A model generated the notes under the pieces. That model did not search any database. It had not been told where the DNA came from and worked only from the letters and a program-made list of their open reading frames with translations. The position numbers and the translations under genes were made by a program. Shown here piece by piece: positions 50,009-62,190 of a DNA stretch of 64,000 nucleotides. Where the stretch lies: assembly GCA_029255685.2 (NCBI GenBank), contig CM055318.2, forward strand, positions 67,551,136-67,615,135, given 5' to 3'. Position 1 is the first letter of the stretch. Each line of letters opens with the position of its first letter. The stretch is from Silene conica (taxonomy: Eukaryota > Streptophyta > Magnoliopsida > Caryophyllales > Caryophyllaceae).

Positions 50009-50721
50009 TAGAGCTGACCATTTGCGGGCTTGGGCTGGACATGGGCCGGGCCTTACCTATCAAAAAGTGTCCAACGGGCCTTTTTTTATGCCCGTGCCCG
50101 CTATGGCGGGCCTATTATAACTGCCCGTACCCGCCCTATATACCTTAGCGGGCCAACCCGCGGGCTTGCGGGCTTTTATTGAAATTAATTATTGGAAAAT
50201 CAAACCAACAAAACGGTAAAAAAAATTATCATGATTACCAAGTTTACAAAATAAAACTAATAACATAAGAGTAAAAAAACCCTGAGAATCATGAGATATT
50301 ATACATATATGTATATAATAGAAGATATTAATAGCTACCTTACTGATATAACGAAATAGTAAAAAAAAAACATATTTGGGGAGATAACTATTAATTTACT
50401 GTTAGAATAAAAATAAGTAAAAAACTACCTAACGATAACCCTTTAGCTCGTAACCAAACTTCATAACACACATACTATTTTCAATACAAAACTTTTCAGT
50501 TTTAATTTATAATTTTTTTTAGGTTAAATAAAAATTATAGTTTACAAATTTTGTAGCGGGCCTAGCGGGTTGTCCGTGGACAATATTATTTAGTCCAAGC
50601 CCGTCCATTAATTTTAGCGGGCCTAATTTTCTTGTCCGTACCCACTTATTTTAAATTTTTTTGTAACCAAACCCGCTAACAAAGCGGGCCAAACGGGTTG
50701 GCCCGGATTTGGCCAGCTCTA
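50009..50721. mobile_element. hAT-type non-autonomous element, 713 bp
   Basis: Ends TAGAGCTGACC and GGCCAGCTCTA with the 8-bp target duplication CTTTGAAG (50001-50008, 50722-50729). The ends are rich in GCGGGCC and CCCGCC words; the middle is AT-rich. No transposase is visible. Confidence 0.93.
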
Positions 50722-50729
50722 CTTTGAAG

Positions 50730-52330
50730 GATCATAGGAGCTCATTAGGGTATAGCCTTGACGACATCAAGGGGCTAAGCCCGACCCTTTGCATGCATAG
50801 AATAATTCTTGAGGAAGGGAGTCGATCTAGAGTGGAAGGTCAAAGGAGATTGAATCCCAAAATGGCGGATGTAGTGAAGGGTGAAGTTCTTAAGTTGCTT
50901 GAGGCCGGCATCATCTACGATATCACGGATAGCCGGTGGGTGAGCCCCGTCCATGTTGTCCCCAAGAAGGGGAGTGTAACATTGGTTACACAAGAGGATG
51001 GGACTCTCCTACCGACTCGTCCGGTGACGGGTTGGAGGATGTGTATTGATTATCGCAAGTTGAATGCGGCCACTCTCAAAGACCATTTCCCAATCCCCTT
51101 CATTGATCAAATGTTAGAGAGACTAGCGGGGCATTCGTACTATTGTTTTCTCGACGGTTATTCCGGGTTTTTTCAAATCCCTATTCACCCGGAAGACCAA
51201 GAGAAAACAACTTTTACATGCCCCCAAGGAGTGTATGCTTATCGGAGGATGCCATTCGGGTTGTGTAATGCACCCGGCACCTTTCAAAGGTGCATGATGG
51301 CCATCTTTGCCGATTTTCTAGAGAAGAGTATGGAGGTTTTCATGGATGATTTTAGTGTCCATGGTGATTCTTTTGACCTAGGGCTTGCTAATCTCGAAGA
51401 TGTGTTGAAAAGATGTGAGGAGCACAATCTTGTCCTCAATTGGGAAAAGTGCCATTTTATGATAGAGGAGGGGATTGTGCTTGGTCACATTGTGTCCAAG
51501 AGGGGGATAGAGGTCGATGGTGCAAAAGTGGCGGTCATTGAGAATTTGTCACCCCCCCACCAATGTGAAAGGGGTGAGGAGTTTTCTTGGACATGCCGGT
51601 TTTTACCGGCGTTTTATTAAAGATTTTTCCAAAATTGCCAAACCATTGACTTCTCTCCTTCTTAAGGATGCACCATTTTTGTTTACTAATGATTGTCTTG
51701 AAGCCTTTTCTAGGATCAAAGAGGCACTTGTGACGGCTCCTATCATCCGTGCTCCGCCGGATTGGGATTTGCCTTTTGAGGTGATGTGTGATACGTCGGA
51801 TATTGCGGTTGGAGCGGTCCTAGGGCAAGTTGTGGATAAGAAGCACCATGTGATATATTATTCAAGCAAGACCCTTGACCAAACCCAAAATCATTATTCC
51901 ACGACCGAGAAGGAGATGTTGGCAATTGTTCATGCCATTGAAAAGTTTAGACAATATCTTGTGGGATCTAGAGTGGTGGTGTACTCCGATCACACCGCTC
52001 TAAGACAATTAATGTTGAAAAAAGATGCCAAGACTAGGCTCTTGAGGTGGGTCCTTTTGCTCCAAGAATTTGATCTAGAGATTAGGGACAAGTCGGGGTC
52101 GAAAAATGTTGTTGCGGACCACTTGTCTAGATTAACTATTGAAGATCATGGTTTGCAAGATAGGGAAGGACCGATCAATGAATGGTTGCGTGAGGATAGC
52201 TTGATGGCTATAGGCAATAAGTTGCCTTGGTTTGCGGATCTTGCCAATTATCTTGTTAATGGTTTTATCCCGGAGGAGTTGGAGGCAAGATATAGGAGAA
52301 AATTGAAAGTGGATGCTAAAAGATATTTTT
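50730..52330 (+). pseudogene. Reverse transcriptase and RNase H region of the Athila element
   Basis: RT blocks in order: WVSPVHVVPKKG, MCIDYRKLNAATLKDHFPIP, YYCFLDGYSGFFQIPI, FGLCNAPGTFQRCM and FMDDFSVHG; the F-M-D-D-F-S form of the active site is typical of the Athila lineage. RNase H follows with CDTSDIAVGAVLGQ, YSTTEKEMLAIVHAIEKFR and VADHLSRL. Fossil; nearly whole. Confidence 0.9.
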
Positions 52331-52379
52331 GGATTATCCTTACCTTTTCAAAAAGTGTGGGGATGGACTCTTGAGGAGA

Positions 52380-53522
52380 TGCGTGTCTAAAGAAGAGGGG
52401 CTTGAAATTGTGGATCGGCTTCAAAACTCCGCCTATGGAGGGCACTTGGCGGCTTCACGGACTATAGCCAAGGTTCTTCAAGGAGGGTTCTTTTGGCCTT
52501 CTATGTTTAAAGACATTCACGATGTAGTTAGATCTTGTGACGCTTGTCAAAGGTCGGGCAACATCGGTAAAAGGAATGAGATGCCCCTCAAAACGATCTT
52601 GGAGATTGAGTTGTTTGATTGTTGGGGGATTGACTTCATGGGACCTTTCCCCAATTCATGCGGGAATGAGTACATCTTGGTAGCCGTGGACTATGTCCCG
52701 AAATGGATAGAAGCGGTTGCCTCCACCACCAATGACTCCAAGGTAGTGGTAAAGCTCTTCAAGACCATAATCTTTCCCCGTTTCGGTGTACCCCGAATTG
52801 TGATTAGTGATGGAGGTTCTCACTTCCGGAAACATACATTCAAAGCCTTTCTAGCCTCTTATGGAGTGACCCACAAGGTAGCACTTGCCTACCACCCTCA
52901 AACTAGTGGGCAAGTGGAAGTGTCAAATCGTCAAATCAAGGCTATTCTAGAGAAGGTGGTGCAAAAGAACCGGAAAGATTGGTCCCAAAAGTTGAATGAT
53001 GTGCTATTGGCTTTGAGAACGGCTTACAAGACGCCAATAGGAATGACTCCCTACAAGCTTGTGTACGGGAAAGCATGCCACCTATCGGTGGAGCTTGAGC
53101 ACAAGGCTTGGTGGGCCTTGAAGGAGATGAATTTCGACTTAGACATGGCCGGGGAGAAAAGATCCTTGCAAATGAGTGAACTTGAGGAGCTTAGATATGA
53201 GGCATATGAGAGTTCAAAACTCTATAAAGAGCAAACGAAGAAGTGGCATGATGCCAAGTTAATGAAGAAGAATGTGAGCATAGGAGACCTTGTTCTCCTT
53301 TTCAATTCAAGAGTCATGAATTTTCCGGGAAAACTTAGATCACGATGGTCCGGGCCCTTCAAAGTGATGGATATTTCACCTCATGGGGCCTTTGAACTTT
53401 GGAGTGAAGGCGGTGACACCTTCAAAGTCAACGGACATCGGATAAAGCGTTACTACCAAGGAGATTCCAAAGGTACCGTAGAAGTGATTGACCTCGGGGA
53501 CCCACTCCCCGAGGAGGATTGA
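52380..53522 (+). pseudogene. Integrase region of the Athila element
   Basis: Zinc-binding part with H...C-X2-C ([17 protein letters not shown]), catalytic core with [10 protein letters not shown] (first Asp), VISDGGSHF (second Asp) and the Glu in [17 protein letters not shown], then a C-terminal DNA-binding part ending [15 protein letters not shown]. No chromodomain is seen, as expected for Athila. Fossil. Confidence 0.9.
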
Positions 53523-53797
53523 TTTCAAAAGAAGAATGTTCATGGAAGGTTTGGTGGAGTCACTTAATAACCACCGGTTGTAAGTATTAGTTTTATCTCT
53601 TTCATGTCGTTTGCATATTAGTTTAATGGTTAGTTCAATTTTTAGTTTAATTTTTAGCTTGCATGAGAGATTTGGATGTGTTTGTTACTTGTTTGTGGTT
53701 ATTTCTTGAGTATAGTCGGAGGATAGTAGGCAAAACCGTTGTTGACAAAGTCGATTTTTATGTTCAAGTAAATTATTTCTCGAAATTGTGTACAGGT

Positions 53798-54290
53798 ACT
53801 CCCAGCCGGCCTACCGGCTGACGGTCTCATACCGGCTGAGAGCACCTGGACACATTTCTGTTTTTGATAGTTTATTTGGGCAGATTTTTGATTTTGCACT
53901 CCCAGCCTGTACCATACCGGCGGCCGGTCAACCGGCTGAGAAGACGTGTTACTTGTTCAAAGGACGAAAAAAACCAAAGGAGAACTGATTCCCAGCCGGT
54001 AGGCCGGCAGCCGGTCCACTGGCTGAGAATCGTGAGATGTGAACCAATGTGAAGAAAAAGAGTAGAAGAAGGATCCCCAGCCGGTCGGCCGGCAGCCGGT
54101 CCGCCGGCTGGGAGTTTTTGTGAGTGAGGATTGAAAAAGAAGAGAAGACGAAGGAAGAGCTGAATAAGGATTTTGAGCCGGTCCGCCGGCTCAGAATCAA
54201 ATCCCTCATAAAAATTTCGAAAAAATAAAAAAATCAAACCCTAATTCTCAGCCGGTCGGCCGGCGGCCGGTCCCGAACCGGCTGGGAGTG
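53798..54290. repeat. Second array of GC-rich palindrome blocks, six copies, after integrase
   Basis: Blocks near 53800, 53905, 53992, 54077, 54175 and 54246 share the plan of the LTR array at 41940-42385 (CCAGCCGGT, CCGGCAGCCGGTC, ACCGGCTGAG). Spacers differ between copies. Confidence 0.9.
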
Positions 54291-54516
54291 TTCTGTCGCG
54301 AGTTTTTAAACCACAAATCCCCTCCATTTTTCTCATTTCATCTTCACTTCCTCTTCATTCTTTCTTATTTCGCTCTTCTCCCTCACATCCCTTACCTTCA
54401 AAAACCCATCTAAACTCTCCCAAATCAAAACCCCCTTCATTCCCTCATCAAACCACCTCAAAATAACCATGTGAGGAAGAACGGAAAGGAGATCGAAATC
54501 AAGGCATGACCCGATT

Positions 54517-56201
54517 GTGGAGCAAGAAGTGCGGAATGTAATTGATAGCAGCAACATTGGTCCGGATCCTAGCTTTCCCGGACTCCAATTTGCTTCCATT
54601 CAACAAAAAGGTAATTTCACTTACTTCAAGCATCGCCCCCTTCATCCGACTAGGTTCATTGATAGAGCTGGTTTGAGAGAGCTTGGAATTGAAAAGATCA
54701 CTGAGAGTCTTTTTGACGGTTTAGGGATGAAAACATTGTATGAAACTAGACCGGTTCACACTTCCCCTAGATTGACTTGGGAGTTTTTGAGCTCCCTTGT
54801 AGTTACTAAAAACCGGAATTTAGGGAAGGTTGCTTTCTTGGAATTTCGTTTAATGAATAGGGAGCATCGTCTTACGTTGGAGGACTTCAATCTAATTTTT
54901 GGGCTAAATGGAAAATTGCCTATTAAGCCTCTGGAGGGCTTTGATATGGAGGCTATTTGGACAGCCATAACCGGTTTAGTAAGTGATAGAACCAAGAAGA
55001 AACCGGCTAATAGGGTGCATTTGGCACCGATTAGGATTTGGCATAGGTTCATGGGGTGGATCGTCTTCTCTAGGGATGAGCCTCACAATTTTACCACGAC
55101 GGAGCTCGAGATTTTGGGGTGTTACTTGTTTAGTGGGCCGAAACTTAATATTGCTCACTACATGGCCCTTCATTTGAGTAGTTTGGCAACCCAACCTCAG
55201 CTTACCACCCCCATTTGTGTTGGGGGGGGATAGTCACCTTGATAGCCAACGACCTTTGTCAGAGGCACTTTACGGTAGACTACATTCAGGGTGAGAATGT
55301 GTTATCTCGCCGATACTTGCAGGATGCTTTGGGGTGGGTAAGGTATAACCCCAGCGATCGTAATGAGTATTGGCAGATTCGGGTTGACAACAAGTTCAGA
55401 AATTCGGTGCCCTTGCCTAACACCGAGAGCATGAGAGTTGTGCCAGGGAAGACCTCATACCTCCTTGATATTGGGGTGGACCCCGATGAGCTCCCTCCCG
55501 ATCAGCGTGCTCCGAGAGTATATGCCCGAGACAGGACAGGTACCACCGTATCCGACCTCCAGTTCGAACAGTTTCAGCAGCCCCCCGTTACCATGCCCCC
55601 TTTTCAGAGTGGTCCCTCATACTTCCAGGGATCTACCTCCGGCTCCGGTCCATCTACTCAGTCATTCACTATGCCCCAGGACCTCATTGACTTCATGGCC
55701 CGGGTTGATTTGGGCATGAAGAAGGCGGCAGACCTTGCAGACGAGCGCCAACCATTGGCGGATGAGAGACATAGGGACTTGTCTTATAACCTTGATTACA
55801 TATACCACGATCAGGCCTATGGGCAATTCCCCAGCTATGACCAGTCTGTCCGCCAGGGACTTCATCATGAGGACGGTGGTCGCCCGTCTTACTACATGCC
55901 TCCCGAGATGGGATATGTGCCTCCAGAGGGGCGTTTTTTTGGGGAGATCAATGTTGCCCCGGGTTATTTCTCTAACCCGATCTTTCCACCCAATTTCCGT
56001 GGGAACGTAGACTCGGCACCCCGCCCTCAAGGGCACCCTTCTCCCCATGGCATGGTTGGTGATCCGGGAGCTAGTGGCTCGCATGCCTCCCCCTTCCGAG
56101 ATGTAATGCTCAATCCGGGCGACTACATGGTAGTAGATGAGGGCAATGGAGAAGGTGATGTGAGCGGTACCGTTGGTGATGATGAAGAAGATGATGATTG
56201 A
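54517..56201 (+). pseudogene. ATHILA ORF (extra reading frame after pol)
   Basis: The region contains LTWEFLSSLV, KVAFLEFRLMNREHRLTLED and FNLIFGLNGKLP, the signature of the ATHILA ORF-1 domain family found in Athila elements after pol. A Pro/Gly/Ser-rich, Asp-rich C-terminal part follows (about 55550-56201). Some authors call this an envelope-like gene; I see no clear signal peptide or membrane segment, so the function stays unknown. Fossil, about one break. Confidence 0.8.
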
Positions 56202-57038
56202 CCACCTTTGGAGGTGGTAGGTGATGGCTATGCTCCCCTTGAAAAATCCAAAGCAAGTAACTCCCTCAATCCAAATTTCATTTTACTTTGCATTTTACTT
56301 TCTAGCATGCATTTAGAGTAGTTAGTTAGTTAGTTTGTTTTAGTTTTCAATTCATCATTTCACATAATTAGTTTAGTTGCATATAGTTGCATTCATTTAG
56401 ATGCATTAGATTTACATTTTGTATCATATTGTCACATATAGTTTGCATACATTTAGATTAGAGCATCTAGTTTGCATTTAGTTTAGTTTTTAGTTTTTCA
56501 TTTTTTTTGTTTCTTTTTGTTTTTATTGTTTTCATAAAAATCAAAAATCCAAAAAAATTGAAAAACCAAAAACTTTCAAAAACATGTTCTTTATTTTCCG
56601 GTTTTCCTCCTCACATTATGTACATAAATAAGTGTGGGGAGGAATAACCGCTTATTTCAAAAATACAAAAACAAGTTTTTATTTTCTCAAAAATTTCGAA
56701 AAAACCACAAACATGTTGTTTTCGTTCTTTTTCTTCATTTCCCCCTTGCACTTTGTTCCATTGAGGACAATGTAAATCTTAAGTGTGGGGAGGGAAAATA
56801 TCCACTTTGTGAATATTTATTTGCTTTTGTAAATATGAAAAAACTTCAAAAATACCAAAAAAAATCGAAAAATTTCAAAAATTTCAAAAAAAAATATGTT
56901 ATTCCTTTCTTTTGTTTTTGTTCTTTGCTTGTTTTGTATATATATGTTTGTTGGACTAACAAGTGGCAGATACGACGGCAATCCGAGGTATTAGAAGAAT
57001 GAAGATGCTTGGTATACTCTTTCCTACTTCTTTCTTCC
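56202..57038 (+). other. 3' untranslated region of the Athila element, part 1
   Basis: AT-rich, with AGTTTAGTTGCATATAGTTG-like words and A-rich tracts after TCAAAAAT. The word AGTGTGGGGAGG occurs twice (about 56628 and 56782). No coding sequence. Confidence 0.6.
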
Positions 57039-57739
57039 CACTACAAAACAATGCGCTCTTTGCGACGGAATTGTCCGTCGCAAAAAGGGTGAAATCCGTC
57101 GCAAATGATGTTTTTGCGACGGATTTACGACGAACTGCATCTGTCCCATATTTTTGTCGCAAAAAGTTTATTTGCGACGGATTTTTCCGTCGCAACAGTT
57201 TTGCGACGGACTGACCTTATTTTGCGACGGACTGACCTTGACCAGAAGTCAAAGTCAGTCCAGATTTGCGACGGAATTTCCGTCGCAAATAGTCCCTTTT
57301 GCGACGGATTTTCCGTCGCAAATCTGGACTGACCTTGACTTTTGGTCAAAGTCAGTCCAGATTTGCGACGGAAAATCCGTCGCAAAGGGACTATTTGCGA
57401 CGGAAATTCCGTCGCAAATCTGGACTGACTTTGACTTCTAGTCAAGGTTTGCGACGGAATTCCGTCGCAAATTGAGACATTTCCGTCGCAAATTCCTGTA
57501 TGATTTTCGGGTTTCAGCCGTTTTTCCAGCTCCCCATTTCCATTGAAATGATTCATTTTTTCCCTTTTGCATGATCTGTAAACCTGCAATTTCAGAAAAA
57601 CAACCCAGCAACAAAAAACTTGTCGGAGACAAGGTTTTTAAAACGTCTTTTCATAACTAAAATGAAGGTTGTACAAATGATCATCCAACTAAAAACTAAA
57701 CATAATCCGCGGTACATCAACTAAACAACCTAATAAAAC

Positions 57740-58472
57740 CTATCTAACGGTCGTGTCGGTGGGCTGTGGGGTGGCGAAATGAGTGGCCGCCCTAGCATTG
57801 TCGCCGCCATCATCGTCGAAATCGCGTCTCGGCTGAGAAAAGCCTCCCGGGTTGCAGCTCTGAGTAGTGAACTCCGCCCCCTGTTGACTTAAGTATTCTT
57901 CAATTGCCTTCAGCCTTTGGGATGTCTCGAGATCACGTTCTCTTAGCTGAGCATTCTCTCGAAGAACTCTGCCGACGATACCTGCAATGAATAGTCAAAC
58001 ATGATATTATATTCATTTAATAAACGGTTAAATAATTGGTTAGTCTTAATTTTTAATAAACTATAAAATACAAACCTGGGGTGTATGATGATTGGGTCCC
58101 AGCACTTGAGTGACGACGGCGCTCGTAAATGACTGGGGCTGCATTTCCCATACCGAGTATCAACCCTTTCTTGTTGAAACCGCCGTGTTCTTCGAAGTAG
58201 ATCTCGTTGTCGTCGATATCTTGCTCCGGGATCCCTTCACTTATCATTTTCGACTTTCTTGAAAAAACTTTTTCCTACAAAACAAAAATAAAATGTGATT
58301 AGTATACGTTAATTAATTAGTAAACCAAATTACTAAAACATAAAGAAAAGTTTCTGTTAACTTACAAAGAGTGCTTTGGGTTTCGTTGATAGCCAACCCT
58401 TCTTGGCATGCTTTTTTGTCTTCTCCAGCAACTTCAAGGCGGATGGTACATCCCTCCCATCTTCTCCAGCCT
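57740..58472 (-). CDS. C-terminal part of a CACTA-encoded plant transposase-24-like protein
   Basis: Three exon-like blocks with AG and GT borders: about 58472-58381 (AGEDGRDVPSALKLLEKTKK), about 58276-58079 (KMISEGIPEQDIDDNEIYFE then GLILGMGNAAPVIYE) and about 57985-57740 (GIVGRVLRENAQLRERDLET, then RLKAIEEYLSQQG and a Gly/Asp-rich tail to a stop). A charged coiled coil near the C terminus and an RRRHSS-type linker fit Ptta/En/Spm (TNPA-like) proteins, which bind subterminal repeats. The upstream part of the gene is missing, so this is a partial gene. Family assignment is by resemblance and moderately sure. Confidence 0.5.
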
Positions 58473-58582
58473 GCAATTTAAATCCAACGGCACTTGTTAA
58501 AAAAAACATTCAAGATTGTCAAAGGGTGAAAATTATTCAAGACAAGAAAAAGTGAATTAAAAACTAAGAAATTACCATTAGT

Positions 58583-58741
58583 AAACACTCTTATATTTTC
58601 TTGATTGTAATGAGACAAAAATTGGGCAGCACTTCCCTATTGTTCTCCAAATACATTATATAGAATGTATTTGGAGAACAATAAGGAAGTGTTGCCCAAT
58701 TTTTGTTTCATTACAATCAAGAAAATATACGAGTGTTTACG
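58583..58741. repeat. Long near-perfect inverted repeat (hairpin) in CACTA element 3
   Basis: Two arms of about 78 bp, TAAACACTCTTATATTTTCT on one side and its complement on the other, meet at ATTATATAGAAT. Only a few mismatches. The same structure in CACTA element 2 (46229-46363 and 47887-47925) is split by the solo-LTR-like insert. It could be a foldback MITE or part of the CACTA family. Confidence 0.85.
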
Positions 58742-59847
58742 ACCTAAATGGCATGAAAGATTCAAAGACAGTCCCAAAACGGGGACTATTCAACAATTAC
58801 ACCTAATGTGTAATTATTGAACGGGTACTATTCAAGAATATTCTAAACAAATCAACAACACTAACAATCAACAACAATGCAAATTTTATATCAAAAATCA
58901 ATCGTCCTAAACATCTTAACAACATTATGCGACGGATTTGGGACGGAATTAGCTACTAACCTAATATCACTAACCACCTAACAATACTAACTAAACTAAT
59001 CAAATAACAATTAAACTAAACTAACTATTCCTAATAACAATAAAAAAACAATAATACGGAATTTGCGACGGAATTTTGCGACGGATTAAACATAACTAAT
59101 TAAGACGGTATATAAATAACGAAAGTTAGTATACATACATAAGGAGAAATGGAGAAGGAAGAAAGAAGTGGCGGCAGCAAGGTGGCGGCGGTGAGGTGGT
59201 GGCGGCGGTGAGGTGGCAGGAGGAAGGGAGAAGAAAGGAGAAGGAGAGGAAGGAGGAAGAAGGAGGAGGAAGGAGGAGGAAGGAGGAAGGAGGAAGGAGG
59301 AGGAGGCGGCTGCGGCGGCGGCGGCGGCGTGGTAGGGTGGTGGTGTGGTGGGGTGGTGGGTGTCGCAATCGCTTTAAGGGTTTTAGGTTATAAGTTATGA
59401 AATCGATTTGGGGAAAAATATGACCCGCGGGGTCTGTATATTATTACTTTGCGACGGACATTTGCGACGGAATTTCCGTCGCAAAGTTGGTCAACTTCAA
59501 ACCTTGACCAGATTTGCGACGGAAATTCCGTCGCAAAAGTCAATATTTGCGACGGAATTTCCGTCGCAAATCTGGTCAAGGTTTGACGTTGGCCAACTTT
59601 TGGTCAAGTCTGGTGAATATGTTTGCGACGGAATTTCCGTCGCAAAAGTCAATATTTGCGACGGATTTTCCGTCGCAAACTTTCCCGCCATTTGACTTTC
59701 ACTTCGCGGGTCTGGGAAATTTAGGTCCGTCGCAAATTCCGTCGCAAAAGAAAAATCCGTCGCAAAGTCCGTCCCAAAACCAAATTTGCAACGGCTTTTC
59801 TATCCGTCGCAAATTTTCCGTCGCAAAGGCAGCATTTTTTTGTAGTG

Positions 59848-61672
59848 TCCCTTCCCTATTTTCTTTTTATGTTGATAGCATGAAGGAGAACTGGATTTTT
59901 GTGCCTTGGATGTTCCTTTGGGGAACTTTTGGTTGTTGTGGTTGATGTGCTGTTAGTTTAGTCTTCTTGTTGTTGTTTGTTTGTTGTGTTTTGTATTAGT
60001 TTGCTTTTGTTTCACATGCCTTTTCTTTTTCATAGTTTTGTAAATATGTGTTAGTCGGTTTTCCGTTTTGCTTTTGTTTGTAAATATGCATAGGAGGTTG
60101 AATAGTGGAGGATATATGCCGTCAATGATGATATTTGTCTTGCTTGTGTCTTACCCCTCCTAATAGCTTGCACCGTTTGATGTCACCTTGTTAGGGTTCT
60201 TCCTTGCAAGGACCCGGAAGTCTAGGCTTAATGACCAAGTTTCGACCACCTTGTGAGACCGTGTTAGACCTTGACTCGACCTAAGACCGACGTTAGCTGC
60301 TCAAATGTGAGGATAGAGCCTCCTTTTTAGTCGGTCCATCAAACCGACTCAGTTTAGGATTGTGAGTAGTCCTCCTTGCTTGGTGTGTTATGTCTATACG
60401 CATAAGTATGGCGCTCGTTCCTTATTTCCGTGATTAATGTTCATGTGCATGTGAGACAACTTTTGTTCCAAATAAATCAACTTCACATTTGCCAAATTAG
60501 CCTTGTTTTGACCCTTGCATCTTATCCCCCTTTTGTTTAACCACTTTGAGCCTTAGCCTTTTCATTTGGCCTTAACTACTAAATGAACTACATCCCAAAA
60601 ACATCCTTCCTTGATCAAGAATGGTTGCTTTTGTGGTACTTTGTTAGTGGTAGAGTCGGGAATTTAGATGTTGGTTGGTGCACTCTTCCGTTGTGGTCAC
60701 TACTTGTTGTTTGTTTGGTGTTTGGAAGTTTGAAAAAGAAAAGAAAAGAAAAAAATGAAAAAAGAAAGAAAATAGAAAATCAAAGAAAAAGTTGAAAAAG
60801 TTTTGAAAAATCCAAAAAGAAAAATGTACATATGTGTTTTGAAAGAGAAAAAGGCTAGCAACAAGTCCCTTCCATCAAGGGGACATAGAAAAAGCCGTTG
60901 CTACAATAATGTGGTCTTTTGATGTTTTTGCACGCGTGCCGGGTTTACACATTTTTTGCATTTGATTTGATTTTCAAGTCGTATGTTAGGGTGTAGACGT
61001 TGTTCGGTGTTTCTAATAATGACCACTTTGTTTAAGGTTGTGATGGGTCCGATTTTTCCAAAGTAAGTTGGGGTTTATGCAATTTTTGCTTGGTTTTGTA
61101 AAAGCCAAAGTTAGGGCATAGACGTTGCTTAGTTGTTGTAATAAGGAGTTGTGTTGATTATGGCAATCATTCTTGTTTTTGAGCCTCAAATCCTAGAACG
61201 GTGCTTGCACCAAACCATTTTCACCCAACCCAAGCCCCGTTGCATCCTTGTTGTTGTTCTCATCGTGTGCATTTGCATTTTTCATGGATTTTTGGATGGA
61301 GTACCATTCTAGATTGCGGGCATGCTTCGCAAGTTGAGGTAGGTGAGTGATTTTGGTTACTTTTTGTCACAAAAATCGCCCCCCTTTCTTTCCTTGTGTG
61401 TTGAGTGTCTCCCGTGAGAGTCGGTACTTAGGGTTCTTTTATCGGTTATGGGTCTTGCATGGAGTCGAATCATGTGTATGTCGTGTCATTCTTGGAAGTA
61501 TAGCTTAGTACTTTCGTTTGCCCGCCTTGAATTAGTTTCTTGGTCTTTGGTGATGTCATTTCTTTGTTGCTTGAACTTGATTTAGGGGTTTGACACCATG
61601 GTTAGATTTTGAGTCGGCATCCTCCGCTATAGACCTCTCTTGTTTAGTTTTTCAAAACCCCGCTTGAATGAG
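59848..61672 (+). other. 3' untranslated region of the Athila element, part 2
   Basis: 1.8 kb without coding sequence. It resembles the equivalent region of the 15872 element in composition (A-rich GAAAAGAAAAG stretch near 60730, GTGAGAGTC word near 61417). It is cut by a CACTA terminus at 61673, before any 3' LTR. Confidence 0.6.
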
Positions 61673-62190
61673 CACTACAACAAAATGGCACTTGCGCCAC
61701 GATTTATGTCACGGGAATTCATAATTCGTGACCTAAATTTGCTTAGTCACGGGAAAAAAAGTCCCCTTCCTTCAAAATTAATTGGTAAAAAAATTTATGT
61801 CACGGGAAAATATATCCGTGACAAATAATTGTTTTTAGTCACGAATTAAGCCATGACCGTGGCTAACAAATGTGTTTAGTCACGCATCAAGTCACGAACG
61901 TGGCTAATAATTATATTTAGCCACAATGTCGTGGCTAATTATGATTTATTGTCACAGGTAAGTTAACCGTGACTAATTAGTGTGCTTAGCCACACTGAAT
62001 TTTTAACGTGACTAATTATGATTTATTGTCATAGCTAAATTATCCGTGACTATATTGCTCTTAGCCACACACTGAATTCTTACCGTGGCTAATTGTGATT
62101 TATTGTCACAAGTAAATTACCCGTGACTAATTATTGCTCTTAGCTACGCACCGAATTTTTACCGTGACTAATATTTTTGATATGATAACA
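61673..62190. mobile_element. CACTA element 4, left terminus and subterminal repeats
   Basis: Starts CACTACAACAAAA. The next 500 bp hold about 16 copies of a GTCACGGG / CCGTGACTAAT word in both orientations, spaced 25-45 bp, different from the words of the other CACTA families here. No TTTTGTTGTAGTG right end occurs before 64000, so the element continues out of the window or is truncated. Confidence 0.75.

Larger units (their letters stand above)
57039..59847 (-). mobile_element. CACTA element 3, 2.8 kb, with a TNP-like gene remnant
   Basis: Ends CACTACAAAA (57039) and TTTTGTAGTG (59847) with the 3-bp target duplication TCC (57036-57038, 59848-59850). It has the same subterminal GCGACGGAATTTCCGTCGC palindromes and the same right-hand 1.1 kb as CACTA element 2. 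The interior keeps a three-exon minus-strand gene remnant and a long hairpin. It lies in the 3' untranslated part of the Athila element. Confidence 0.93.
41713..61672 (+). mobile_element. Athila element (Ty3/gypsy), large, with nested insertions
   Basis: After a 5' LTR ending at 43420 and a tRNA-Asp-type primer site come gag (43590-45762), protease (48984-50008), RT/RNase H (about 50730-52330), integrase (about 52380-53522), a palindrome array, an ATHILA ORF (54517-56201) and a long 3' untranslated part. Guests are CACTA elements at 45803-48980 and 57039-59847 and a hAT element at 50009-50721, each with its own target duplication. Without guests the visible part is about 13.3 kb. The right end is cut at the CACTA terminus at 61673, and no 3' LTR is seen, so age cannot be estimated from LTRs. 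Few breaks remain besides the guests (about three to five), so it is fairly young. The left boundary is estimated from alignment with the other Athila-like LTR. Confidence 0.85.
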
